In this document: positions 37,717 through 50,600 of the stretch, piece by piece
How positions within the stretch are numbered: the stretch's first letter is position 1
How the letters are laid out: every line of letters begins with the position of its first letter
Assembly: GCF_964340395.1 (NCBI RefSeq)
Contig: NC_135556.1
Location: forward strand, 20,331,142-20,393,141
DNA from: Glandiceps talaboti
Taxonomy: Eukaryota; Hemichordata; Enteropneusta; Spengelidae
DNA: 62,000 nt
Reading direction: 5' to 3'
Notes under the pieces: model-generated
The model's database searches: none
Told to the model about the DNA's origin: nothing
The model's input: the letters and a program-made list of their open reading frames with translations, nothing else
Program-made: the position numbers and the translations under genes

Positions 37717-37808
37717 GAAATGAATGGCAATGTACTGTAAGTACTAAGACATCTAATTAAACCAGAAATGAATGGCATTGTATTGTAAGTACCAAGATAT
37801 CTAATTAA

Positions 37809-38519
37809 ATGGGCACAGTCCAGGTCTCAACATTTTTTCTGCATTACGCTTGTTTTATGTATCTTATTCTACTTATTGAAACAAATTTAATAATCACTAG
37901 TGCATGTCCGGCAAATTTGTAGCAACAGACTCCGATCCCAGGCAAACCTATTAGTAAGTGATTTGATAACGTTGTTGAATTTTAAATATCACGAAATGTG
38001 ACTCTACAGTAATCACTTCTTCTATCAATTAGTTTATTCTTTAACATTTATAAATGGGAAATTTGTCGAGGAGAATTGATTAATTGTCACTGTCCTTGAA
38101 TAACTATGTTGTCATAATTTCATGATTAATGTTATCTATATCTTCCCCTAATTGTACAGATAAGAATGGCCGTGGTGTCTTTTAAGCCAACCGATTAGGC
38201 AGCTAGACTTCTATTCTGCTCTTTGATGGTTTCATACATAATTGATATCAAATGTCTATAATTATACCACACTACATTAATCTCAGGATATAGTTCACTT
38301 TAAGTTCAAAGTAATAGCTTGCAAATGGATTAACGACTGCTGATAAAATGTTTTCCCTCCGCGATACCATGTCTGGAATGACGTCAATAGTCTGACCTCC
38401 AAAAAAGAACTGTCATTTTCTGAGTTTTTAATGAAGTTCCTGTGAGAGATTCCATGCGAATTTCGCATTCATAGTTGTCAGGGAAGACGAGTATTAAAAG
38501 ATGTTGACATGCCGGTAAT
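37809..38519. other. Flank right of the minisatellite
   Basis: No exon or repeat recognised. Confidence 0.35.
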
Positions 38520-38583
38520 GAGTAAAAGATAAACTATCCCTTCCTTCTTCCTTTTTATTCCTTCCTTCTTCTTCCTTCCTTTA

Positions 38584-38652
<69 letters not shown>

Positions 38653-38655
38653 GCA

Positions 38656-38727
<72 letters not shown>

Positions 38728-38757
38728 CTCCCCTCCCTCCCTCCCTCCGTCCGTCCA
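38520..38757. repeat. CTTC, CTGT and CCCT microsatellite
   Basis: A short CTTC-rich tract, about 36 CTGT units with one interruption near 38653, then CCTC/CCGT/CCAT units. It lies to the left of the PA-RING gene exons. Confidence 0.97.
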
Positions 38758-39355
38758 TCCATGTAGTCATCCTGTCAGTATCTCTTTAATTGTTTTTATT
38801 TTTGCTTCGACCTAAAAACAAACAAAATGTCGGTCAGAATACACCTGGTAGTTTGATGAAATGTGTGCAGACATCGCTGGGGAAAGAAAACAGACGTACA
38901 TGAAGGTCAAGAAGACAAAGAATTTCTTATCTTTTTGAATTAAATCTAAAAAAAATGTTTAGGGTCGGAGGCTGGTTGCGTTATCGCATATACATATTTT
39001 TTTATTAGATCTAAGTTCATAATATTGGTCATGACATAACATCACAAACTAACGACGATCAAGAATAATGAAGAGACCTATATCTCCAACAACTTTATAC
39101 AATGTAGGTAGAAAAAATGGTAAATGTAAGAACGACTTCATAACGTGAGTGATTTGTGGAGAAATTGATCATTGTGTTATGGAAGGAGAGGACGATTTGG
39201 GGTCAACACTGTATAATAGTTTATACATGCCCAGGGTACATGCTGTACGTTTATCAAATATTTACACGATTTGCATCGCTGTCTTTTATCGTAAGTCAGT
39301 CTTACGTTGAATTCATATGCTAACGAGTACTTTTAACCACTCCATGTACGTATAC
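38758..39355. other. Probable intron of the PA-RING gene
   Basis: If the gene at 39356-42589 continues left, this is intron. No RING-type cysteine pattern was recognised on the minus strand. Confidence 0.35.
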
Positions 39356-39525
39356 CATGCAGAAGATGAATAATATGTAATGTCTTTGTTGTGTTTCTAG
39401 TCTGTCCGCGGATGACTTAATCACGTGACCGACTCGTATTTCCAACCAAACATATTGATGTTCCTCTGCCTTTGATCTAATGTATTGGCCGTCTTCGTAT
39501 GATATCATTACGGCTGGCAAAGTAC
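39356..39525 (-). CDS. Goliath/GRAIL-like PA-RING E3 ligase, exon 2
   Basis: The acceptor TTATTTCAG is followed by GT, completing the Gly codon split at the end of exon 1 (phase 1), and the frame continues TLPAVMISYEDGQYIRSKAE. That is the last part of a PA domain in the goliath family (a hydrophobic strand, then a Tyr/Asp/Gly turn and a helix). About 20 residues later a hydrophobic stretch (HYILFIFCM) looks like the start of the transmembrane helix. The left boundary is uncertain: I placed it at ATG|GTATAC, which gives phase 0, but the frame stays open to about 39320. The cytoplasmic RING finger should follow farther left and was not found. Confidence 0.7.
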
Positions 39526-39667
39526 CTGAAATAACACCAAAGAAATTAACCCAAATAAGTTATCTTTAAATGTGGGCACATGTCGTATCACACAGGATTT
39601 AAATAGTTTACATAATATCATTCTAAAAATATGTTGACGCTGTGAGAGCTAGGTAGCTAGCAGGCTA

Positions 39668-39848
39668 GTGAATGAATGAATGAATGAATGAATGAATGAA
39701 TGAATGAATGAATGAATGAATGAATGAATGAATAATTGCATGAATGAATAAATAAATGGATGAATGAACGAACGAATGAATGAATGAATGAATGAATGAA
39801 TAAATAAATGAACGAACGAACGAACGAACGAATGAATGAATGAATGGG
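39668..39848. repeat. GAAT tetranucleotide array with CGAA and TAAA variants
   Basis: About 45 units, mostly GAAT, in blocks with single-base unit changes. Confidence 0.97.
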
Positions 39849-39971
39849 TAGGGCTGGATGGATGGATTAACGACCGACCGTATGATGTATTTGATCAATC
39901 AATACACCTAGGCAGGGTTCCTTAGTGCAATAACTATCAATAATTGTGACTCAATCTTTTAACGACGATCA

Positions 39972-40089
39972 ACACACCACCACCACCACCACCACCACCA
40001 CCACCACCACCACCACCACCACCATCACCACCACCACCACCACCACCACCATCACCACCACCACCGCCGCCACCACCACCAGCTGCAGC

Positions 40090-40127
<38 letters not shown>

Positions 40128-40143
40128 CGTTGTCGTCGTCGTT
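39972..40143. repeat. CAC then CAA trinucleotide array
   Basis: About 35 CAC/CAT/CCG units, AGCTGC, about 16 CAA units and a short GTCGTC end. Open frames of poly-Gly, poly-Val, poly-Thr and poly-Asn across it are artefacts. Confidence 0.97.
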
Positions 40144-42198
40144 GCTATAGTCGTCATCATCGATTTCACCAAGAAATGTAAAAGCACGTACACGTACGAT
40201 TAAAACAAACAGGTGAGTATGAAACAACAAACTCCCGATCTAATCACTTTGTTTTCTCCCCGTCAAGTAATAGATATGTCTAAAAGTTAGCAATCGAAAA
40301 CGGAAATTACATTTAAGAACTTTATTATGAGTCCATCATGTCATCTACACTGATGCCAAACTCCTTCAGTAACCCAACGTCTCACTGAACTCCACCTATG
40401 CCCTAGTGTAATACATCATACAGTCAATTAGTGTGTATGTAAAATGATATAAGTACGTTCCAACACGGATAGACTGATAGAAAATAGTAATTAAATCATG
40501 AAACAGGAATGTGAAAATGTTAAAATAGCGACCGCACTGTGTCGTCGAACTTTAATTCGTGTATTGCTTTTTCACAAGAGATTGGGCTTGTAAGGTGCTT
40601 TCATAAATAGAGGATTTTTGTACAGTCAACATACTTTGAATTCTGTTAATAGCAATTCCGTCACGAATGAACAGATTGAAGTCATGTGATTTATTCGCCA
40701 ATATAGGGTTCACTGTGTTGTGTTGCGGTAACACAGATGTATGTTGTGAGGAGATATGCTCCACTGACTTCGCACTATGAGTATACTGTGTTCGCATAGT
40801 TGTTGTCCGATCTGAACCTGTACTTACGAGACTGTTAGAGCGCATCAACGACCAACGTCTAGATATTGTTCAATGTTACCAAAACGTCCTGTGACGGCAT
40901 GCCATGTGTGAAAGTGAAACGTGTAACCTTCGATATCAAAGTATTTACATATGTATTTACAGATTAAAGCACAACAACTAACACATAAATAAACAGAAAA
41001 ACAAAGACAAAGCTGTGATCAGTGATGCACACTTATTTCAAGGTAACCTTGATGGACTTGATAGCGTATATAACCATTTGGTCTATGTCAGCTCTACATA
41101 CAGTTATTGACGCTGTCTTTCACAGAAGAGAACGTGACACATAAATCAATAAGTACAGGTACATGACTAGTCTTTTAAGTTATGTAAAGCGAATCACTGC
41201 TCCTTGGAAAATTGCGATGAAAACGGTTTAGTCGACAATATTTAAGTTGAATATTTCAGTTATTTGCAGTCTGGATTCCATTTCTAATGACGAGCTTTCG
41301 ATAAAAAGGACCTACGCATAAATATAAAAAACAGTGGGTATGTACTTTTCTACCGTTGGGGGCGCTATATATAACAATTATTACCCCACTAGACCGCGCG
41401 CGGCGGGCGCAATTTGTAAAGCCCGATGTTAGAGTATAAATGCTTCCTTTTTATATCATTCTGAATTATATCGTATTATTTATAACGTGAAAAGTTAAGT
41501 AATTAAGAATCAAATGCTTTCGGAATTGAGAATATTTGATGTGTAGCTAACACAATAGATAGCTAGTCCAAACGAATTTAAAGTTTTGAAATTGAAACCA
41601 ACACATATCTACTATGACTTCGAGGCTTACAAAAAACACAAAGTGAGTGTTATACTGTTGAGTTAATCCCTTTTCCAAACGTTCAATTTTCTAGAATATA
41701 GAAACAAACTGGTTTAGTGCATTTGATGACTGTGAGGGCGTAGCCTAGCTGCATCTTCGGGAACACAATCCGAGGTTTTGCATGCGACTAACGCAAACGA
41801 ATATTTTCAGCTTGAAATACCCATAAATGTATATAAATGTTCTATTTTGTCTCATACTCTACACTCAGAAGTGGATAAGACATGCCTTATAGTAAATTTA
41901 AAGGACTTGTTTTTTCCCCCGACTTTGTGTCATCAGCTAAAACCATGGAGTCATTCCACAGTTACAGAAGCATGACTAAGCATACACAGTTTACTTTTAA
42001 ATTACAAACTCCTGGAAAAAAATTAGGTAGTCTTAATTTGCTGTAAAACCATATTTGTATCAAATGCGTGTCTACGTACAAATTAGATTGTTTGCCTATT
42101 GAACTTGTTCGGCAATATTATACAACTGGCAACATTCATGGGTTTACTATTACACCAATCACCATATATGATAATTATATACAACGTTCTGTACTTAC

Positions 42199-42589
42199 CA
42201 GTATAGTCCATGGTAAATAGAGATTGATAGGCAACGTCGTTTTGAAGTAACATCGCCGATGCACCACACTCGGTGACGTAAGTGACTTTGTCAGTAAATG
42301 GACATTCTCCACGAATGACAAATGCTATCCAAGTTGAGTTGACCTTATTACCTAGGGTACTACAGCTGTCATGTGGGTCTGACAAAATTAGAAGTCCGTC
42401 AACTGGTTGAACTGTGCCGGTACCAAACTGACCAGTAACCGTGATAAGTTCCTCCGAATTTATTACATGTCCATTAGAATCTATGTAGCTGATATTAAAG
42501 CTGGCTGTAACACTGGTGAAACAGTGTATTTGAGAAACAGTATAACACATCACCACTAAAATGGATCCAATGAACATTGTGGTGGCCAT
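42199..42589 (-). CDS. Goliath/GRAIL-like PA-RING E3 ligase, exon 1 (signal peptide and PA domain)
   Basis: ATG at 42589 starts a signal peptide (residues 1 to about 23, core MFIGSILVVMCYTVSQIHC). A protease-associated domain follows at about residues 25-130 and continues into exon 2. Diagnostic pieces are the VDGLLILSDPHDSC loop, then STWIAFVIRGECPFTDKV and ECGASAMLLQND, which match the W-x-A-x-(I/V)-x-R-G-x-C-x-F-x-x-K and G-A-x-(A/G) patterns of RNF13/128/130/150-type proteins. The exon ends in phase 1 at a consensus GTAAGT donor. These are single-pass endomembrane ubiquitin ligases; the luminal PA domain is thought to bind substrate and a cytoplasmic RING recruits the E2 enzyme. Several possible N-glycosylation sites are present (NIS, NST). 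Only the luminal half is visible in this window. Confidence 0.85.
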
Positions 42590-44544
42590 GGTTGTTCACA
42601 GAGTAATCCTAACCGCATAGCATCAAATCGGCCTTGATGCTGATACTTTCCCAAAAAATTACTTGTTCCGATGGCGAACACTACACTACACATGTACACC
42701 TTGACTGGAGTAAAGCTCGTCGTCCATAAATCAGTGGGCTGTACTAGGTATTGATAATTACGCGTTCCACCAAGTTCTCTTCTTTCTAGACAGCACCTTA
42801 CGTTTATACAATAATTAAAGAACCGAACTTATAGACAAACTTGCAGACAAACTGTTCCTACGTGCGTCGCAATTGGAGTTGTTTATATATACATGTAGAC
42901 TCGTCGTTACGTACTTCAAGTGTTAAACGCTATCTTTGTTCATTTGTACTACAGTTAATCCAGATAACAATAAAAATAGTGTTTACAATTGTTAGAAATC
43001 GGTCAATTTAGGTAAGTAATACCTTTATTGTGCACTATTATAATGTCTCTAGTATGGTTCCTTATCATCAAGGACGTTTCCCTCTTTCTAGAATTGGTGT
43101 ACTTTTCTATTCAGGGCATTCACCCAAATAATACAGTAAATAACATCGTGACATGCACTGAAAGAATGCATTGCTGTTCACAAATTGGCTGGTCATCACA
43201 TCAGGGGGGTTCGTCTCAATTGGTAATGAGATCAACCGTTTTGTGTGAAGATTGCGGGATATTCTTTAGATGATAATAGCGTGGCTAGAAGTACAAATTG
43301 TGGGCCATGTATTGAAGAGGGATGGGTATGTACGTCTTTATTATATGTATACGAAGTACCACGTCATAGCCTGAAGGAGTTGGTGTACACCTATAGTTTG
43401 ATACAATTGATTTTTGTCATACACATCTCGCTAGTGTAATACTAGTGCTAGGTGCAGGATTTTGGTGACAGTGTTTAGTTACTATGGCAACAAACGATAG
43501 TGGACAATGTATCCGTTTTAAATAAAGAGAAAGTCCAGTTGGACTTGTACCTACCTTTAGTACACCTGTATTGTTACCATCTTACGTAGTATTTGGGATG
43601 TGAAATAGCATCTCAGTAACCTACTCAACATTGAAATCTCGTACAGATGCGTTACTGCCGTCACAGGCCATTTTGCAGATTTCCTGCAAGGGTAATTATG
43701 CGAACGCTATACCTTTTGTGACGTCATCATTTGTGACCCTGTCTTGGCAGATACAAAAAATGTATTTAAAATAGATATTATTAAGAAGTCATTCTTGAAA
43801 ATAATTGTTCAAAGACAGTCATAAACTAGAACTAAACTAAAATACGTTGTTTAAAGTGAATAGAAACGAGATAACAGGAAATATAGCAGACAACACTGAG
43901 TAAAATAAATTTTATATAAAACGTTGTATACGTGTGTCTACAGAGTTCCTACGCTTCAAAATAAGAGTACGGGGATAATAGATGTTGCTTCAGTGATCTG
44001 TACATGGTCTGTGACTCCGAGCTCCAGTATCTCGACCACAAACTTAAGTTCTATTCTCGCGTTGTGCTGTGTGATCTTGCGTCTACACGATTCACGGATG
44101 ACACGCACGACGCGCGACGCGATATTATTCTCGAATGCGCGCACTACCACTTGCTTGAATGGGGGAGTCAATGTCAAGTACGAATACATTCGTATATCAT
44201 ATTCTATTTTATTTAAAAAAACGGTGATTTATTTCTGAAATCTGAAAATGTCATATTCTTGCAAACATATTACGAAAACCATTTCTCTAGGTATTAGGTA
44301 TTGTGAAATAGATCTAAAAAGTTCCACGAGGACTAGTTATTTTACCTAACCCCTCTTCAAAATAGTATGATCCTGATGACGTAAGAATACTACAATTTTC
44401 GATTCATGATACAGCACGCAAGTCATTCTGCAGCAAGATGTACACTTGTGTACTTCACAATATGTGTTTACACTGTGCTCCGTTTTTGCTGTGCTTCAAG
44501 TCGCTCGAAAATATTAATATGACTTTCATAAAGTATTTTCGTGG
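42590..44544. other. Head-to-head intergenic region between PA-RING and SLC6 genes
   Basis: About 1.95 kb containing both 5' UTRs and promoters. A CpG-rich patch lies at about 44031-44158. Overlapping open frames at 43028-43439 and 43924-44238 are unsupported. Confidence 0.5.
44031..44158. promoter_or_regulatory. CpG-rich patch upstream of the SLC6 gene
   Basis: About 16 CpG dinucleotides in roughly 120 bases (for example CGCACGACGCGCGACGCGA), far above the surrounding sequence, ending about 390 bases before the SLC6 start codon. It could be part of the promoter. Alternatively it could be a coding exon on the minus strand: an acceptor-like CCCCCATTCAAG at about 44160 opens a frame of about 67 codons to TGA near 43956 (VVVRAFENNIASRVVRVIRE and onward). 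Confidence 0.4.
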
Positions 44545-44622
44545 ATGCAAGACATAATGTCGACGACTCTCAGTGAATCGAAAACGCCAGAAATTCCAGG
44601 TGTTGTTGATATCAGAGATAAG
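44545..44622 (+). CDS. SLC6 exon 1 (cytosolic N-terminus)
   Basis: Twenty-six codons from ATG to the donor AAG|GTAATG, phase 0. The start is the least certain part: a second ATG four codons later could also serve, and this region is not conserved in the family. Confidence 0.7.
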
Positions 44623-47600
44623 GTAATGATACAATAATGTTCACAATTCCTTTTTTGACAAGGCCAGCTTGGCCAGTGTTATTTTCCTTAAAAAGTGAAT
44701 GTTTAATGTTATATAGCATTCTTTATTTAATTCGTACAAATTGCAGACATTATAACCAGCGGCTCAAGACGGTAATTTGAAAATATGGAGTGTTCATCCC
44801 ACTAAACAGACACATACATAAAGGACACGTTATTGATCATTGATTCGATAAATTGTTTTGTTATTTGTAAGCACGCGACGCAAAATATCATATCAAGTCC
44901 CTTTCTTGAAGGAATATAGACGAGAGCTTTCGAAGAAATGAAATGTTATATATTTTTTACATAACACATTGAATCCCATGTTTTAGAATAACAATTTTAA
45001 AGTATATCATTCAATGTACGTTGAGGAGACTTAACACGTTGATCTGTGCAGTTCCGTCATCTGAATTCACATTGCCTCATTTTCAATCAATATTATTTCT
45101 AATTTCATTATTATTTTCTTTTCTCAGGAAGTCGAAGACAATGCTCACATAGTAACCGTGGACGAGGTGCCGAGTAATACGTACTCCAGCGACAGTGCCG
45201 ATTCCATCAGAAGAGAAACATGGGGTAGCAAATTTGCATATATCCTATCTTCTCTTGGCTTTGCCGTGGGACTTGGAAATATTTGGAGGTTTCCTTACCT
45301 GTGCTTCGTAAACGGTGGAGGTAAGAACTGTCAAACGACTAGACCAATTCAAGTCTACATGCTAAATATGTTGTATTACATGATATCAAAACATGTTTAC
45401 GCACTAAACAGATAAGGGATTTTGCTCTGGCTTGCGAGAACTTTATGTCAACTGAGCATTAACTTAACCGTCAACCTTTCATTACCCAATCTTAAAAATT
45501 CTCATATAGAGCGGGCGTAAAAAGAAAGAAAGAAAAAAAAACATTATTAATGTATTCCTTACTTAATCAATTATTAATACACGACATAAAATATATGTTA
45601 CTAAAGTTGTCTTTTTAAAAATCTTTATTGTATATAATCAACATTAAAATAAAAGTTTATAATACACCAGGACATCATTTTAACAGTCACCGTTCTTTTA
45701 TTTTTTACAGGGGCTTTCTTGATTCCTTATTTCATTAATTTGATAATTGCTGGATTCCCTCTGTTCTTCATGGAGTCCGCACTTGGACAGTTTGCCAGTC
45801 AAGGATGCATCAGTATATGGGGGTGCTCCCCTTTATTCAAAGGTAAAACACCTCGTACTCTGATAATAAAAGTTTACACACTGTATTTACTCATTTGATT
45901 TTTGTCTATCCGGTCATCCATTCACAATTTTTACATACTCAGTACTTTGCATTTCACAAAAGTTTGAAATTCACAAACGTTGGCTTTAATTTCAGCAATT
46001 ACGACAGAAAATGTGCGTACACATTGCAAGACTTCGGTGCAAAGCATCCTTCCTCAGGGACGTTACAACCGACATGAGTATGTAAATCTTTACACTGACA
46101 GTAATTAGATGGGCACTCAATTCAAAAGTATAATCCTTTCATACTTATGTTCATCGCTGCTTATTCCTCTCAATCCGCTCCTTATAGTATCAGATACATG
46201 ATTCATAAATTACTAAGTAATGGTCGATGATAATTCAGTATAAATGCCACTATGATTTGAAGTCTTTCGAATACAATGTATCGTTCAATATGTTACAGGA
46301 ATTGGATTTGCCATGGCGAACATATCTGCGCTAGTTGGTTTATACTATGTCGTCATCTTGGCCTGGACGAACTTCTACACGTTTGCAGCTCTGACAGCGT
46401 TACCTGGTGTACCGTGGCAAAGCTGTGATAACCTCTGGAACACCAAACACTGCGTTGACTACGGCGTATCTATGATTATGAACGAGACTTGTGGTCCAAA
46501 TCAGACGATGATTGCGGCACCTTCCGTCGTCGATGCAGTGTTGAACATGACTGGTTTTTACGACCCCACGGCAAACGAAACCGCTATGACTTACAATTGT
46601 TCACTACTGAACAAAACCATGACCCGACCAAGTGAAGAATTCTGGACGTAAGTTGGACTCATCGCTCTTTTGTTTAAATGCTTCACATAAAAACCTTGAT
46701 AAAAGTGTTAAGCATGACCGAGTGACGGCATAACCCGGTTGCATTCTGATAGCAGTTATACAACACCTGGATTGGAACGCAGTTGATTACCTTCGATGAA
46801 AAATGGAAAAATGGATGCTATCTATCGACATTTTCTTCTGTAATTGGATTAAAGTTACGGAAAAGAAAACATAATTTCAACTCTAGTCACACATATACAA
46901 ATACAAGTAAAAACAAATAAATTGAAATATTTGACAAGTCAGCGCATGTTGATAGTAGTAACAATCTCGGAAATGATAATTACAAGTTTCAATTGCCTAT
47001 TTTGTCTTTTGATTAACAGTAATTATGTGTTAGAGATGACAGATGGTATTGACAACTTAGGCGGAATGAGATGGGAACTCGTTGCTTGCCATGCGTTATC
47101 TTGGATTATTGTAACCCTGTGTATCATCAAAGGTGTCAAATCATCTGGAAAGGTAAGTTCACTCTAGTAGTTACTAAACACATGGATTCCGAAGTATTCT
47201 ACTTAACAATCTACTAGTAAAGAAATGCTGTATCTGTGTGTATCTCGAGTCCACAGTTGCTCTGCTCACACGAGTTTGTACAAATATACATACATGTGTG
47301 TACATCTTGACTTGTCGAGGACTGGTTTGTCCGAAGCTCGCCCTCTACGGTCTGAAGATCACATATGTGTTGACAAAGAGTAAGAATGTTGACTCGGTGT
47401 ATTTTCCTTTCCTATATAGGTGGTTTACTTCACGGCTCCATTCCCATACTTCGTTCTCATTGTCTTACTGGTTCGTGGTGTCACATTACCAGGATCTCTT
47501 AGTGGCATTCTATTTTACATCACTCCACAGTGGAAGATCCTGAAGAGTGCAAGGGTATGTATAAAACTGTAATGAATTTTGAGCATGTTTAATCGACTTT

Positions 47601-50600
47601 AACATTGTAGAAGTTTGTTTTATGAACATTTTATGAACAAAGGTTTTAGCAAGATAACAAACTGCTCACTCCAGCCAGAAGCAACAAAAAATATGGACAA
47701 AGAAACTGTTAGCTGGTGGGTACATGAGACACGCGAAAGACGTTAATTATGGAATTGTAACTATTTGAAGATAATTCCAATATGATCAAATAATCCCGGA
47801 ACACCTCAAAACTACTTATGTCGGTTGTATCATAAAAATACTACTTGAGTCATAAAGAGATCTGGTATGAAGTCACGTAATAAAATATGCAATTCACTTC
47901 GCAGTTACATTGATGTATTTTGCAATTTATTGCCCACTTCAATCAGTATGGCTTTTGCATGGATTATCATGTCAAGTTTACAGCAAAAAAGGAGACTTTG
48001 GTCTAAAATCATTTCCCCAACGATTAGGTTTGGAAGGATGCTGCTACTCAAGTGTTCTACTCACTTGGCATTGGATGGGGAGGTTTGCCAACTCTTGGCA
48101 GTTATAACAAATTCAAGAACAACTGCTACCGTGACTCACTGTTTGTAGCCACAGCCAACTGCGCCACTAGCATCTTTGCTGGCTTTGTCATCTTTTCAAT
48201 CATTGGTTTCATGGCACACGATGCAGGTTTACCAATCGACCAAGTAGTTGATCAAGGTAAGAAAACTATGCGGATTGTGGTCATACAAGAAATCACGTGT
48301 CTGTCACGGTATCAGTGTGAGTTTGAGTGCATGCTTAGTGTGTGTGTGTGTGTGTGTGCTTAGTGTGTGTGTGCTTAGTGTGTGTGTGGTGTTTGTTTGT
48401 TTGTTTGTTTGTTATTTTGTATTTACAGTATGCAATTTGAAATGCAGCAAAATCAAATGAGTTGAACCCGAAGACGTCAAAAATATAGTGTTATGGAAAA
48501 TGATTGTGTAATGCATTTATTTATCTCTGGAATCATAACGGTTGATAAAGCAAATAATTCCCAATGGAATGAAAACTAACAATGATTTGTGACGTAGAAA
48601 CAAGCTTCAAATCCAACCATCTTAACTTGAATGTGCAACATTCTGCAACAGACATATTAACCCATATCTCCAAACTGCGCATCATATAGGAGTCTTTTCC
48701 TAGTAGTAGTGAACCCAAATCCTCGCCCCCATCGAAATTATCTTGACATATAGAGGCCTCCTGTCCCCTCCCAGAAAACTGCCCTGAAGAATTGTTCAAC
48801 GCTGTGTGAGCGTGCACGACTCCATCATTGGGAGGGTGGGGATGGTTACCTACTAATTTATCTTCGATGCAAATCTACGCTAAGTGAGGTAGGAAATAGA
48901 AGCACCATGCCAGCCTCAGGGATAATAAGACATGTACACTCATGTGTAATCGGGGCTAAATGCTACTCATTTTCATTTCATACATATTTAAATTTTGTAT
49001 GTGTATATTTTTCTATTAAGGAGCTGGTCTGGCTTTTATTGTCTATCCGGAAGCTGTTGCTAGACTGCCAATGTCCGCACTGTGGGCTATTTTGTTCTTC
49101 ATCATGATGTTCACACTGGGACTCGACAGCCAGGTAAAAGTCAACGCATCATTTCGAAATATAAACTCACCACAAAAAGGAGATATACAGTGTGTATATT
49201 TGTTACTTAGTCTACATGAAACAACTCTGAAAAGATATTTTCATTTGGCAATCATTGCGTTATACACAGAACAAAGACGAATGCAATACACGGATAATTG
49301 ATTCTTTTTGTGTAAAACGTAAATGAAGTTTGAAACGTTAGAATGTTGACTGGACTCGGAGAGTATGGAAACCATGGCAACCTGATAAGAGAGAAGAAGG
49401 AGGCGTACAAAAGTCTCTGAGACTGTATGCTTTATCTTTGTCTTATAGCAAAAAGGCATACAGTGCAAAGAAAACAAACAATAAAATAAATGTGCTTTCT
49501 TTGATTTTTAGTTTGTGATGATGGAAACCGTTACCACAGCAATAACAGATGAATTGGCATTTCTGAGTCCAAGAGTAAGAAAGAACAGAAGTTGGATTAT
49601 CTTAGGAACATGCTTTGCCTTCTTCCTTCTTGGCTTGCCTATGGTAACTGCGGTGAGTACTTAAGATTACCTACGGGAGCCTTCAGTAATTACAGGGGGA
49701 GCGCTCGAGAGCGGGGAGGGGTCACTTTTTGCAAATCAGTTCTCGTTGAGGACCATATTTCAAAAACAAATTTAGGGGAGAGTTACATTTTATAACTTTG
49801 GCTGAATACATTATTTAACTTCGCAATATTTTGTGAGTTCGGCATTCCATCGCTGCCACCACTGTCAAATCACATGGCTGTCAAATCCTACCACTGCCAC
49901 CATTGTAGTTTAATAAGAGCAAATCAGCGTACAATTGTATACTTTCCAGGGATTTAAGAATTTTGAACTGTACCATTAAAGGTTTCTGTTTTGGTTGTAT
50001 ACTATATAATAATGGTTTATTGCTTCTTAAGGCCTCCAGCCCATATCGCAAAAAATTTACAGTACTAGATTACAAAATCTGACGGAAGTGTACAGAAAAC
50101 AAATTAGCAAAATTCCTTTCTTAAAACATCTGCTCTGTATACATACGCAGCTAGGTTTAGAATTGGTTGTATACTATATATGATAGAGAGGAAACTTACA
50201 AATTAAAACTTGAATTATTTAATTTTTGGCAGGTAGATTATTCATACTCCTAACCCTAACAACGAATTACTCTTCTTTTATAGGGAGGTATATACATCTT
50301 ACAGTTGTTGGATTGGTATGCGGCAGGTTTTTCCCTGTGTTTTATTGGATTACTCGAATGCATTGTCATCGCCTGGGTCTACGGTAAGCTTTGATACCTT
50401 CCAGTTTCACAAAACAAACATTGCTGCACTTTCTCTCTAAAAACATTTTATTCCCAAAAAATTGGATATTTATATGTAGAAAATGAAACATAAAACACCA
50501 CTACTATTGTATTGTTACTTCAATTTTTTTTTTCAGGTATTGATAAATTCTGTACCGATATTGAAGCAATGATCGGCTATAAACCTAATCGTTACCTATG

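Larger units (their letters stand above)
34157..37808. repeat. 48-bp minisatellite, about 76 units
   Basis: Tandem units of exactly 48 bases containing TAAACTAGAAATGAATGGCA, TGTACTGTAAGTACTAAGAC and ATCTAAT. The phase is kept throughout, and variants are single substitutions at about a dozen fixed positions. The minus strand is open for 1,209 codons (a 16-residue repeat with core SLIRCLSTYS), because 48 is a multiple of three and the unit lacks a stop in that frame. Variants are almost all amino-acid changing (Met/Leu/Val, Phe/Ile/Val, Ser/Gly, Ser/Arg, Ile/Thr), with only two kinds of silent change that I could see, so there is no sign of selection on a protein. Non-coding satellite is the better reading. 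Confidence 0.97.
39526..42198 (-). other. Intron 1 of the PA-RING gene
   Basis: A 2.7-kb intron rich in microsatellites (39668-39848, 39972-40143). It includes a Ser/Thr-rich 98-codon minus-strand frame at 40552-40848 with no splice link, and a GC-rich patch at 41356-41413 like the one at 5538-5600. Confidence 0.6.

Noticed and set aside
39937-40230. Poly-Gly, poly-Val, poly-Thr and poly-Asn frames
   Set aside because: Trinucleotide repeat inside the PA-RING intron, with all frames open.
40552-40848. 98-codon Ser/Thr-rich minus-strand frame in the PA-RING intron
   Set aside because: No acceptor or phase link to the neighbouring exons. A GTAAGT lies inside it, but nothing joins it.
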